A DNA stretch of 7,972 nt from an uncultured Clostridia bacterium (GTDB lineage Bacteria; Bacillota; Clostridia; Christensenellales; Borkfalkiaceae). Below the pieces are notes generated by a model. It did not search any database. It was not told the origin of the DNA and was given only the letters and a program-made list of their open reading frames with translations. Position numbers and translations under genes: made by a program. Below are positions 1-5,914 of this stretch, piece by piece (position 1 is the first letter of the stretch; each line of letters opens with the position of its first letter). Location of the stretch: the NCBI GenBank assembly GCA_947090365.1, contig CAMUNT010000027.1:1-7972 (forward strand), given 5' to 3'.

Positions 1-17
1 AACACCAGAAACTTCAT
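1..17 (-). CDS. 5' end of an unidentified gene, cut by the window edge
   Basis: An ATG at 17-15 on the minus strand is preceded by AAAGGG at 30-25 with a 7-nt spacer, and by a strong SigA-type promoter at 103-131. Only five full codons (M-K-F-L-V) lie in the window, so the product cannot be identified. It would follow ispA in the same direction but from its own promoter. In related genomes dxs often follows ispA, but these residues do not look like a typical Dxs N-terminus. This start is an inference from signals only; the downstream sequence is needed to confirm it. Confidence 0.35.
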
Positions 18-97
18 CGATATGCCCTTTGACGGTATTTTACCCCCGCCTTCGGTTCAACAGAAATTGACTAGAATACTGCACCACTATATCGTTA
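18..97 (-). promoter_or_regulatory. Structured 5' leader with possible start-region pairing
   Basis: About 80 nt lie between the predicted transcription start (near 96) and the ATG at 17. CGATAT at 94-89 is exactly complementary to ATATCG at 23-18, which sits between the Shine-Dalgarno site and the start codon. Pairing would close the whole leader as one domain. Inside it, GGTA-AAA-TACC can form a small hairpin, as can CCG-AAGG-CGG. I compared it mentally with common riboswitch cores (TPP, SAM, FMN, THF, c-di-GMP, fluoride, guanidine, Mn) and recognised none. It may be a cis-regulator, a dispersed repeat, or simply an untranslated leader. Confidence 0.3.
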
Positions 98-102
98 TAA
101 TT

Positions 103-131
103 ATTATAACACAAACAGAATAATAAGTCAA
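103..131 (-). promoter_or_regulatory. SigA-type promoter downstream of ispA (extended -10)
   Basis: On the minus strand TTGACT (131-126) is separated by exactly 17 nt from TATAAT (108-103). The -10 is preceded by TGT, giving a TGnTATAAT extended -10. The -35 begins 10 nt after the ispA stop codon, and no terminator hairpin lies between them, so ispA-operon read-through can also enter the next gene. This is close to the SigA consensus and is the strongest promoter-like sequence in the window. Confidence 0.8.
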
Positions 132-141
132 TAGAAATTAA

Positions 142-1020
142 TTAATTAATCCTCTGTCTGACGAAATAAACCGTATTTTTTAAGAATTCCGTATCACCCG
201 CAATCCCTTCAAGCATTTTAACGCAGTTGTCGCAAAGTAAGTCTGCGCGAAGCTTGCATTCGTTTAGCCCGTATAGACGAACTGCGGTATACTTACCTTC
301 AATTCCGTCCTTGCCTATGCTTTTGCCCATACTTTCAAAACTGCCCTCAACGTCGAGCACGTCGTCCGTTAGCTGAAACAGGAAGCCTAAATCACGTGCA
401 AAAGTTTTAATTTCAGAATAATATTTACCTCCGCAAAGAATACTTGGAGGAACGCAGGCTGCCATAATCAGTTTAGCCGTCTTATTCAGATGTATGAAAT
501 TTAAAATATTTTCGTCAACGCCGTTATCGTTTTCGTGAAATAAATCGGCAGACTGACCTGCAATCATCCCGCCTATTCCCGCACAGTCGCAGATATATTT
601 CGAGGCGGAAACGTGTTCGTTGCCGTTAAAGCATTCGCCGAATAAAACGGAATATGCAGTGTTCAGCAGACCGTCACCCGCAAGTACCGCATTCCCTACT
701 CCGAAAACCTTATGGTTGGAAGGTTTTCCGCGTCTGTAATCGTCGTTATCCATTTCCGGCAAATCGTCGTGTACCAGCGAATACGTGTGAATAAGCTCAA
801 GAGCGAGCGCGTAATTCAGCATAACCGATTTGTCAAGTCCAAGTAAATCCGCAAATGCAAGCATTAAAACCGGACGAATACGTTTCCCCCCAAGCTTCAG
901 GCTGTATATCAAACTTTCTTTTAAAATGTTAGGTTCGCATACAAGTTTGTCACAAAAATTCGAAAGGTGCTCTTCAAATATTTTCTGATAATCCGAGTAC
1001 TTTATATTAAATTCCGTCAA
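142..1020 (-). CDS. ispA: Polyprenyl synthetase, probable farnesyl diphosphate synthase
   Basis: This 292-residue protein is a trans-isoprenyl diphosphate synthase, expected to condense IPP with DMAPP and GPP to give FPP for undecaprenyl phosphate and quinone precursors in the cytoplasm. GGKRIRP is at residues 44-50. The first Asp-rich motif DDLPEMD is at 85-91, with the DDxxxxD spacing of short-chain type II enzymes. RRGKP is at 96-100 and the second Asp-rich motif DDVLD at 219-223. HTYSLVHDD before the first motif is typical of bacterial FPP synthases. The start is TTG (1020-1018), supported by AAGGAG at 1032-1027 with a 6-nt spacer; it overlaps the folD stop by 4 nt, implying translational coupling. 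Length is normal for IspA. A GPP or longer-chain specificity cannot be excluded from sequence alone. Usual neighbours xseA and xseB are absent. Confidence 0.93.
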   Translation of the reverse strand: MTEFNIKYSDYQKIFEEHLSNFCDKLVCEPNILKESLIYSLKLGGKRIRPVLMLAFADLLGLDKSVMLNYALALELIHTYSLVHDDLPEMDNDDYRRGKPSNHKVFGVGNAVLAGDGLLNTAYSVLFGECFNGNEHVSASKYICDCAGIGGMIAGQSADLFHENDNGVDENILNFIHLNKTAKLIMAACVPPSILCGGKYYSEIKTFARDLGFLFQLTDDVLDVEGSFESMGKSIGKDGIEGKYTAVRLYGLNECKLRADLLCDNCVKMLEGIAGDTEFLKNTVYFVRQRIN

Positions 1021-1865
1021 TCCAAACTCCTTAAAGCCGATAAATACGTATTATACATTAGCATCGTTATAGTCATCGGGCCCACTCCGCCGGGAACTGG
1101 CGTAATATACGAGCATTTTTCTTTAACGTTATCAAAATCAACGTCACCGCAAAGCTTTCCGTCGCAATCTCTGTTCATTCCCACGTCGATAACAACTGCG
1201 CCGTCCTTCACCATATCGGAAGTTATAAATTTTGCCTTGCCGATTGCCGATACTAAAATATCGGCTTGACGGCACTGTTCTTTCAGATTTTTCGTTTTGC
1301 TATGGCAAACTGTAACCGTTGCATCGGCGTTCAAAAGCAACATCGCCATAGGTTTACCGACTATGTTAGACCGCCCTACTACTACCGCGTTTTTGCCTTT
1401 GATTTCGATATTTTCATATTCAAGCATCTTCATCACACCGTACGGCGTACAGGCAACGGTACTCTGCGTATTAAGGCACAGCCTGCCTATATTGTCCGCA
1501 GAAAATCCATCGACATCTTTGCTGTCCGGTATTAGTTTTAGAGCCTTGTCCGATAAATGCGCAGGCAAAGGCAACTGAACGAGTATTCCGTTTATATTTT
1601 GATCTTCGGCGAGCGATAGAATAAGATCTTCAAGCTCCTTTTGTGTTGCCTTCTCTGGCAGATAAAACGCAGATGACTTTATTCCCACCTCTTCGCAAGC
1701 CTTTATTTTATTGCGTACGTATATTTGCGATGCGGTATTTTCACCTACCAGAACTACCGCAAGCCCGATATTTCGTCCCGTATTTTTCTTAAATTCATCA
1801 ATTTTTACGGCAAGATCGGTGCGGATTGAATTCGCTATCGTTTTACCGTCAATAAGTTTATACAT
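1017..1865 (-). CDS. folD: Bifunctional methylenetetrahydrofolate dehydrogenase/cyclohydrolase
   Basis: FolD interconverts 5,10-methylene-THF and 10-formyl-THF, supplying one-carbon units for purines and initiator tRNA in the cytoplasm. At 282 residues it is full length. The catalytic-domain signature YVRNKIKACEEVGI is at 49-62, with the catalytic lysine at K53 by alignment to the E. coli YVASK motif. ILVQLPLP is at 94-101 and DVDGF at 117-121. The dinucleotide-binding motif VVGRSNIVGKPMA is at 162-174 and PVPGGVGPMT at 266-275. The ATG is 1 nt beyond the nusB stop, with AAGGGA about 8 nt upstream inside nusB. Its own stop overlaps the ispA TTG start. I see no missing catalytic residue. Confidence 0.97.
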   Translation of the reverse strand: MYKLIDGKTIANSIRTDLAVKIDEFKKNTGRNIGLAVVLVGENTASQIYVRNKIKACEEVGIKSSAFYLPEKATQKELEDLILSLAEDQNINGILVQLPLPAHLSDKALKLIPDSKDVDGFSADNIGRLCLNTQSTVACTPYGVMKMLEYENIEIKGKNAVVVGRSNIVGKPMAMLLLNADATVTVCHSKTKNLKEQCRQADILVSAIGKAKFITSDMVKDGAVVIDVGMNRDCDGKLCGDVDFDNVKEKCSYITPVPGGVGPMTITMLMYNTYLSALRSLD

Positions 1866-1866
1866 T

Positions 1867-2259
1867 TTACTGTTCCCTTATTATTTCCGATAATATTCCG
1901 CTTATGAACGTAGCGCTCTTTTCAGAAGAATACTTTGAAGCAATATTTGCCGCTTCGTTTACCGACACAGCCGAAGGGATGTCGTCGAAGTACAGTATTT
2001 CGGCGATAGCAATTAAAAGAATACTCCTGTCTGAGGGAAAAAGACGGGATTCGGGAAAAAGACGGGACCGTTCGTCAATCATTTTAGTAAGTTCGGGTTT
2101 ATTTTCGTTTACCGACGAAACGATACCGTTCAGATAAGCAATATCATTATCGTTAAGCTTTTCAAGCTTGATAAGCGAACGTTTCGTATCCTCGACTTCA
2201 TCATTGAACTGAGATGCAAATATAATTTTAAAAGCAGACTCTCTTGCATTTGTACGCAT
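1867..2259 (-). CDS. nusB: Transcription antitermination factor NusB
   Basis: NusB is an all-helical RNA-binding protein that, with NusE (S10), binds boxA in rRNA leaders and promotes processive antitermination. The 130-residue protein has the family N-terminus RTNARESAFKIIFASQFND (2-20). It also has the diagnostic C-terminal part: the DRSILLIAIAEILYFDDIPS region (77-96), SVNEAANIASKYSSEKSATF (98-117) and SGILSEI (119-125). The ATG at 2259 has GGGAAGG at 2274-2268, 8 nt upstream. An intergenic hairpin (2284-2311) precedes it, and folD follows after 1 nt. nusB next to yqhY and folD is a common Firmicute arrangement. Confidence 0.95.
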   Translation of the reverse strand: MRTNARESAFKIIFASQFNDEVEDTKRSLIKLEKLNDNDIAYLNGIVSSVNENKPELTKMIDERSRLFPESRLFPSDRSILLIAIAEILYFDDIPSAVSVNEAANIASKYSSEKSATFISGILSEIIREQ

Positions 2260-2283
2260 AAATTTAACCTTCCCAAATACAAA

Positions 2284-2311
2284 ATTCCCTTAAAAACTAA
2301 TTTAAGGGAAT
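2284..2311 (-). terminator. Hairpin between yqhY and nusB, possible terminator/attenuator
   Basis: An 11-bp perfect inverted repeat (ATTCCCTTAAA at one arm, 2284-2294 paired with 2301-2311) has a 6-nt loop. On the minus strand the 3' arm runs into TTTTG, a short U tract. It starts 9 nt after the yqhY stop and ends 24 nt before the nusB start, leaving no room for a promoter below it. It may partly terminate transcription, lowering nusB-folD-ispA relative to yqhY, or act as an RNA-processing or stability element. Confidence 0.5.
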
Positions 2312-2320
2312 AACGTAATA

Positions 2321-2656
2321 TTACAATGCCGAATTTTCAGAGAAATCAACGTCCTGAATATGAACGTCAACTTTTGATACCTTATACTTCGTCATCGACT
2401 CGACGTTGTGTTTTATTGACTGCTGAATACTGAAAGCTAACGACGGTACGTTATAGTTTGCATCAACCTTTACGCTGATATCGGCAACGATACCCTGCTT
2501 TTCGAATTTCAGCTTAACTCCTCTGTTTTTTGTATTTAATAACGAAACTCCGTCCACTTCGTTGATTGCCAATGCGACTATCCCACTGACAATCCCAGAA
2601 TTATATTCTACTTTGCCTTTTTGCGCAGACGAAGAATCATGTCTTATATGTGCCAT
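2321..2656 (-). CDS. yqhY: Asp23/Gls24 family envelope-stress protein (YqhY type)
   Basis: A 111-residue Asp23/Gls24-family (DUF322) protein. Family hallmarks are GKVEYNSGIVSGIVALAINEVDGV at 14-37 (conserved G and V spacing), NVPSLAFSIQQSIKHNVESM at 69-88 and VSKVDVHIQDV at 93-103. There is no signal peptide or transmembrane helix, so it is cytoplasmic. In B. subtilis the yqhY gene sits next to accB-accC and nusB and has been linked to control of acetyl-CoA carboxylase and fatty-acid synthesis; here no acc genes are in the window, so the role is inferred from family and position. The ATG has AAGGAG about 7 nt upstream, one of the best ribosome sites in the window. The symbol is a positional assignment. 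Confidence 0.88.
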   Translation of the reverse strand: MAHIRHDSSSAQKGKVEYNSGIVSGIVALAINEVDGVSLLNTKNRGVKLKFEKQGIVADISVKVDANYNVPSLAFSIQQSIKHNVESMTKYKVSKVDVHIQDVDFSENSAL

Positions 2657-2674
2657 ATTTTTCTCCTTATCATT

Positions 2675-2703
2675 AGTATAACACTTTATTTTTAATTTTG
2701 CAA
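2675..2703 (-). promoter_or_regulatory. SigA-type promoter for yqhY-nusB-folD-ispA
   Basis: On the minus strand TTGCAA (2703-2698) is followed by a 17-nt spacer and TATACT (2680-2675). TGT precedes the -10, giving an extended -10. The -35 begins 5 nt after the spoIIIAH stop. Transcription should start near 2668, giving a leader of only about 12 nt that holds the AAGGAG site of yqhY. This would allow vegetative expression of the housekeeping genes independent of the sporulation operon upstream. No terminator separates spoIIIAH from this promoter, so read-through during sporulation is also possible. Confidence 0.65.
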
Positions 2704-2708
2704 CTACT

Positions 2709-3194
2709 TTATACTTGTGAGTAGACGGGCATTATAATAATATTCAGCGGATCTACCGAAGCTTCGTCTATAAGGCATTTATAGATTGAAAGTGCAGTTG
2801 TCATATCCAATTCGTTTGAATTAACGAAAACGTTTACGTTGTCTGAATCTACGCCGATTGAAACTACTGCGTCTGAGAAGCCTTTAGATTTGATCATAGT
2901 TTCAAGTGCAAGCTCTTTTTCCATTATTTCAACTATTTTCATTTTAAGTTTAACAGCTTCGATATACTTTTCGCTGTTTTCGTCAAAGAGCGCGATAACG
3001 CTGTCTAACTGAACGAGTTCTTCGCTTCTCGTCGTAGTTCTTTCAGAGCGGTACGTCGTGAAGTAATTTGCCGATACCGTTGCGGAATCTCCGCTGGCTG
3101 TTCTGGTTCTTGCAAGAACTACGTTGAGTACCGCAGTTACTGCAAGCAAAAGTACGAGTGATGACATTACGATAATTTTTTTGGTTTTTGACAT
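2709..3194 (-). CDS. spoIIIAH: Stage III sporulation protein AH (SpoIIQ-binding ring protein)
   Basis: SpoIIIAH is the mother-cell membrane protein whose extracellular YscJ/FliF-like domain binds forespore SpoIIQ across the intermembrane space, forming the channel that supports forespore development. The 161-residue product has a short basic N-terminus and one transmembrane helix (about 6-28). A variable linker follows, then the conserved segment NYFTTYRSERTTTRSEEL (43-60). A long helix (about 55-104) leads to the ring-building domain, with IKSKGFSDAVVSI at 101-113 and VNVFVNSNELD at 120-130. It is shorter than B. subtilis SpoIIIAH (about 218 residues), mainly in the linker. The ATG has a perfect AAGGAG at 3206-3201, 6 nt upstream and overlapping the spoIIIAG stop. 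Confidence 0.95.
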   Translation of the reverse strand: MSKTKKIIVMSSLVLLLAVTAVLNVVLARTRTASGDSATVSANYFTTYRSERTTTRSEELVQLDSVIALFDENSEKYIEAVKLKMKIVEIMEKELALETMIKSKGFSDAVVSIGVDSDNVNVFVNSNELDMTTALSIYKCLIDEASVDPLNIIIMPVYSQV

Positions 3195-3204
3195 AAATTT
3201 CTCC

Positions 3205-3567
3205 TTATACGGTCAATGAATAAATTGCTATAATTTTTTTATCAATGTTCAGCACCGTGGAAACGGCGTTAAGTATATTGCTTCTGGTCATCAGATTATC
3301 CGCACCTTCGCAAACAATCACGACGCCGATTATTTCTCCTTCGTTTTCCGTAATCATTACGTCAGTACTGCCTACCCCATCGATATTGCTTAAAATGCTT
3401 TTCAGCCTTAATTCCGTTTCGCTCTTCGCGGAGTTAGAACCGGTCGGGGACGTATTTGAACCTTTTCCTTTGTCGATTATATATACGGTACCGATTAGTA
3501 TTGCAATAAGCAAGACTACTATGATTATTTTTTTATTCTTTTTCACGTAATCAATAACTTTTCGCAT
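3205..3567 (-). CDS. spoIIIAG: Stage III sporulation protein AG, compact form
   Basis: SpoIIIAG forms a large ring between mother-cell and forespore membranes in the SpoIIIA-SpoIIQ channel. This 120-residue protein has a basic cytoplasmic N-terminus, one transmembrane helix (about 13-31), a Ser/Gly-rich linker (34-48) and a single ring-building domain (50-118). The domain order is helix TELRLKSILSNI (51-62), strand TDVMIT (68-73), strand EIIGVVIV (78-85), helix from about 90 to 107 and strand KIIAIYSL (111-118). The family signature GVVIVCEGADN is at 81-91. B. subtilis SpoIIIAG is about 229 residues, carrying a large beta-triangle insertion; here the two strands are joined by about four residues. 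The ATG has no obvious Shine-Dalgarno site, and an in-frame stop three codons upstream excludes a longer N-terminus. Identity rests on motif and operon position. Confidence 0.9.
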   Translation of the reverse strand: MRKVIDYVKKNKKIIIVVLLIAILIGTVYIIDKGKGSNTSPTGSNSAKSETELRLKSILSNIDGVGSTDVMITENEGEIIGVVIVCEGADNLMTRSNILNAVSTVLNIDKKIIAIYSLTV

Positions 3568-3600
3568 ATACTGTTATATTTATATTTTTCCGATTTACAA

Positions 3601-3629
3601 ATTATACATAAAAATTAAACTATTTTAAA
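3601..3629 (-). promoter_or_regulatory. Candidate internal promoter for spoIIIAG-AH
   Basis: In the 136-nt gap between spoIIIAF and spoIIIAG, the minus strand has TTTAAA (3629-3624), a 17-nt spacer and TATAAT (3606-3601), with TG directly before the -10. The predicted start lies about 27 nt before the spoIIIAG ATG. The octamer TGTATAAT matches a SigE -10 (CATACAAT) at 5 of 8 positions, so mother-cell control is also possible. In B. subtilis an internal spoIIIA promoter needed for AG-AH expression has been described. The gap is very A/T-rich, so a chance match is possible. Confidence 0.45.
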
Positions 3630-3703
3630 TAATTTCAGTACAGTTTATAATAAGGAAAAATTACGTTAGGAAGATGTTTTGCAATATTTAACCGCTGATT
3701 TTA

Positions 3704-4144
3704 TTAATAATTATATGCAATCGCTTTGACAGTTACATTAATGTATTTCAACTCATCTAAATATTCATAAATGTTACTAATTAATTCTTCATTTTGCTGA
3801 CTTATCTCTACGCTGACAGCGGTAACCTTAAATTCTCTGTTTTCATACTCGACGTTCACGAAACAGTTGCTGTTTACCTCGAATTTTTCAAGTAATACCT
3901 TTTCAAGCTGTTCACTCTGATTATCGGAATATACCTTACATATATAAACGTAATCGTACATCGGGGCATCGGATGTACTCGAGTCAATCTTAAATATTCC
4001 GGTTACAGGCTGTATAAGAACGACAATGCACACCATTCGCATAACGAACACGATCGTTTTATTAAGCTTGCCTTCCGGAATTACAAGGGATACAATAACC
4101 GACAGAAAAATTACTGCCGTAGCTGAAAGCAGATATATTTTCAT
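3704..4144 (-). CDS. spoIIIAF: Stage III sporulation protein AF
   Basis: SpoIIIAF is a mother-cell membrane component of the SpoIIIA channel with a C-terminal ring-like domain in the intermembrane space. The 146-residue protein has two N-terminal transmembrane helices (about 2-22 and 30-50), including the family-like segment VIPEGKLNK (21-29) between them. The soluble region from 60 contains a helix (76-88), strands (92-112) and a C-terminal helix-strand unit (115-145), compatible with a small alpha/beta ring domain. B. subtilis SpoIIIAF is about 206 residues, so this one is short. Its ATG overlaps the spoIIIAE stop by 4 nt with no Shine-Dalgarno site, so it probably depends on translational coupling. 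Unlike the rest of the operon, a long gap follows it. Sequence similarity in this family is weak, so the call leans on position. Confidence 0.88.
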   Translation of the reverse strand: MKIYLLSATAVIFLSVIVSLVIPEGKLNKTIVFVMRMVCIVVLIQPVTGIFKIDSSTSDAPMYDYVYICKVYSDNQSEQLEKVLLEKFEVNSNCFVNVEYENREFKVTAVSVEISQQNEELISNIYEYLDELKYINVTVKAIAYNY

Positions 4145-5328
4145 ATAAAACTGTTAGCTGAATTTATAATCAGCATTATAATAAGCGCATACATAAAGGC
4201 AACCGTTAAAAGTCCCGCAATAAAATATTCGATATCCTTTGAAAGGTCTGATAAAAGACCGAACAGCGTCTTTTCTCCTATCGGCTGAACTATTGCGCCT
4301 ACGAACTTTAAAATCAGCGAAAACGATGCAAGAAGAATTATCGGACCTATAATTTCAAACAACAATAACAGCAATCCGCACAGCCCGACAGAGCTTTTTA
4401 TCAATAGACCCGCCGACGTCAGCATATCGAATCCGCTTGACAAAAAATTACCTACTATAGGGACGGAATTACTTACAACGTATTTCGTTGCCTTAAACAG
4501 TATTCCGTCAAAAAGCGAAGTTGCAGAGCTTTGAAAAGTTATAAAGATACTGAAAACGGTAACTGTAATTCCTATTACCCACTTCATAATGCTTTTTACA
4601 AGCGCGGTAACTCCCGAAAAAGACATCTGTGAATTGAGCTTTGACATTAGGTTGAGAACTATAACGGCTATCGTGGCGGGAAAAATAAAACCGCTTATTA
4701 TCTCCACCGCTCCTCCCGAAAGAAAAATTGCGGACGGCTGATAAATAGCCGCCGAGCTTGTCCCACCGGTTAAAACCGTCAGCGTTGCAAGTATCGGCGT
4801 AATTATTTCGATTTGTTTTCTTATGCGGTCAATGCTTTCAATACAGTAGGATATAACACCCGACAGAATTTCTGTAATAATTAATATTATCAGCGAATAA
4901 CTCGACAAATGCACTATTTTCGAGGTTGATTTCCCCAGTATATTCCCCTCTGCAGAGCTGACAATTGCCGACAGCAGGGCAATCGCAACAACGGTTGCAA
5001 AAGCGGGGATAAGTGAAATTACGTTTTTGAACAGTACCGATAACAGCTCGTTCAAATATCCGCTGTAATCGGTATTCAAATCACCTTTAATAAGATACTC
5101 GACTATTTCCTTCGCGGTACTGCCGAATTGAAAAAGAAAACTACCTTCGTTATCGTCAAGATATTTTTGCAGTTCGGATAAATCGAGATCCTCCAAGAGC
5201 TTGTCGATATTCTCGTTAAGCTCTTTTTTTTCTTCCCCTTCTTCAGCATACGCGACCGTACCGGAAACGGCAAATACCGCAACTACTGCAATAATGAGAA
5301 CTATTAGCAGAATAATTTTCTTTTTCAT
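4141..5328 (-). CDS. spoIIIAE: Stage III sporulation protein AE (polytopic membrane protein)
   Basis: SpoIIIAE is the large polytopic membrane subunit of the SpoIIIA complex, thought to form part of the export gate in the mother-cell membrane facing the forespore. The 395-residue protein begins with a signal-like segment (KKK at 2-4, hydrophobic 5-22, A-Y-A at 26-28), as in the family. A charged extracellular stretch (29-60) follows, then several hydrophobic segments: about 100-122, 141-160, 206-226, 246-265, 311-330, 331-353 and 365-390. A GGTSSAAIYQPS loop (188-199) lies between helices. Length matches the family (about 400). It overlaps spoIIIAD upstream and spoIIIAF downstream by 4 nt each. 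No Shine-Dalgarno site is visible before the ATG. Confidence 0.95.
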   Translation of the reverse strand: MKKKIILLIVLIIAVVAVFAVSGTVAYAEEGEEKKELNENIDKLLEDLDLSELQKYLDDNEGSFLFQFGSTAKEIVEYLIKGDLNTDYSGYLNELLSVLFKNVISLIPAFATVVAIALLSAIVSSAEGNILGKSTSKIVHLSSYSLIILIITEILSGVISYCIESIDRIRKQIEIITPILATLTVLTGGTSSAAIYQPSAIFLSGGAVEIISGFIFPATIAVIVLNLMSKLNSQMSFSGVTALVKSIMKWVIGITVTVFSIFITFQSSATSLFDGILFKATKYVVSNSVPIVGNFLSSGFDMLTSAGLLIKSSVGLCGLLLLLFEIIGPIILLASFSLILKFVGAIVQPIGEKTLFGLLSDLSKDIEYFIAGLLTVAFMYALIIMLIINSANSFI

Positions 5329-5717
5329 ATCAGATTAATAAGCGACACGATAATTTTATAAGTACTGTTAAGTATCGGAACGGAAACGACGAAAATTATT
5401 ATTTTTCCGCACAGGATAAGTTTATCCGATATGCTTTCGAAGCCGAGATCTTTTATCGAACTTGCCGTAATTTCCACCATAAAGCCTATACCTATAATTT
5501 TAAAAATAATTCTTACTATTTCGTTGTCGATATTAGCGCTTTCCGTAAAGTTGCGGATAAATTCGATACTTTCCGTAAGATAATCGAATGCATACAAAAA
5601 CATAATAATTCCGCCCGCTATAAGGCAAAGCGGAACAAGCTCGGATTTATTGTTTTTGAGAATAAACGCACATACGGCAGTTATAGCCGCGATTATGCAA
5701 AGCTTCAGAATGAGCAT
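5325..5717 (-). CDS. spoIIIAD: Stage III sporulation protein AD
   Basis: SpoIIIAD is a small polytopic membrane protein of the SpoIIIA channel and belongs to the SpoIIIAC/AD family. The 130-residue product has hydrophobic segments at about 2-20, 27-45, 65-82, 98-115 and possibly 111-129. The region MVEITASSIKDLGFESISDK (80-99) followed by LCGKIIIFVVSVPI corresponds to the conserved family segment that usually reads like CKDAGE..ALASKVELAGK. Here an L-G-F replaces A-G-E, a modest divergence. Start and stop signals are tightly packed: TGATG with spoIIIAC (1-nt overlap) and ATGA with spoIIIAE (4-nt overlap). No Shine-Dalgarno site is seen. Confidence 0.93.
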   Translation of the reverse strand: MLILKLCIIAAITAVCAFILKNNKSELVPLCLIAGGIIMFLYAFDYLTESIEFIRNFTESANIDNEIVRIIFKIIGIGFMVEITASSIKDLGFESISDKLILCGKIIIFVVSVPILNSTYKIIVSLINLI

Positions 5718-5914
5718 CAGAAAATATCGAACAGCTGCCTGATTTGCGTAAACAGGTCGGCAATCATTGAAATTACTACCGTAAGCACGATAATCAATCC
5801 GACTAAGCTGACAATCGTTGCAATATCGTCCCTGTCGGATTTTTTCAGAACCTGACAGATAATTGTTACTATTATTCCTACTATGGCAATTTTAAAAATT
5901 ATACTTATATCCAT
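5717..5914 (-). CDS. spoIIIAC: Stage III sporulation protein AC
   Basis: SpoIIIAC is a very small mother-cell membrane protein of the SpoIIIA channel. At 65 residues it matches the family (about 68 in B. subtilis). Two transmembrane helices are at about 4-22 and 34-54, joined by the polar loop KKSDRDDIATI (24-34), which corresponds to the conserved K-x-G-R-x-E-x-A loop of the family. Its ATG overlaps the spoIIIAB stop by one base (TAATG) and its stop overlaps the spoIIIAD start by one base (TGATG), so translation is probably coupled along AB-AC-AD. Confidence 0.93.
   Translation of the reverse strand: MDISIIFKIAIVGIIVTIICQVLKKSDRDDIATIVSLVGLIIVLTVVISMIADLFTQIRQLFDIF

Noticed and set aside
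1..123. Open plus-strand frame from the window edge to a TAA at 121-123 (about 40 codons)
   Set aside because: It opens at the edge with no visible start, matches no family I know, has a low-complexity Ile-rich end and runs opposite a strong minus-strand promoter.
138..150. TTAATTAATTAA-like repeat at the end of ispA
   Set aside because: It is a short A/T-rich run covering the stop codon, with no further copies or terminator geometry.
147..155. Walker A of SpoIIIAA (protein residues 147-155) beginning with Ser instead of Gly, as a possible defect
   Set aside because: G-K-T and the rest of the loop are intact, and to my recollection clostridial SpoIIIAA proteins often have Ser there, so it is not evidence of inactivity. 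The numbers given are residue positions, not bases.
967..2137. Several plus-strand open frames of 60-100 codons across folD and nusB
   Set aside because: They are antisense to clearly conserved genes, lack ribosome sites and show no recognisable domains.
3245..3550. 101-codon plus-strand frame opposite spoIIIAG
   Set aside because: Its hydrophobic composition is the mirror of the spoIIIAG sequence; there is no ribosome site or family match.
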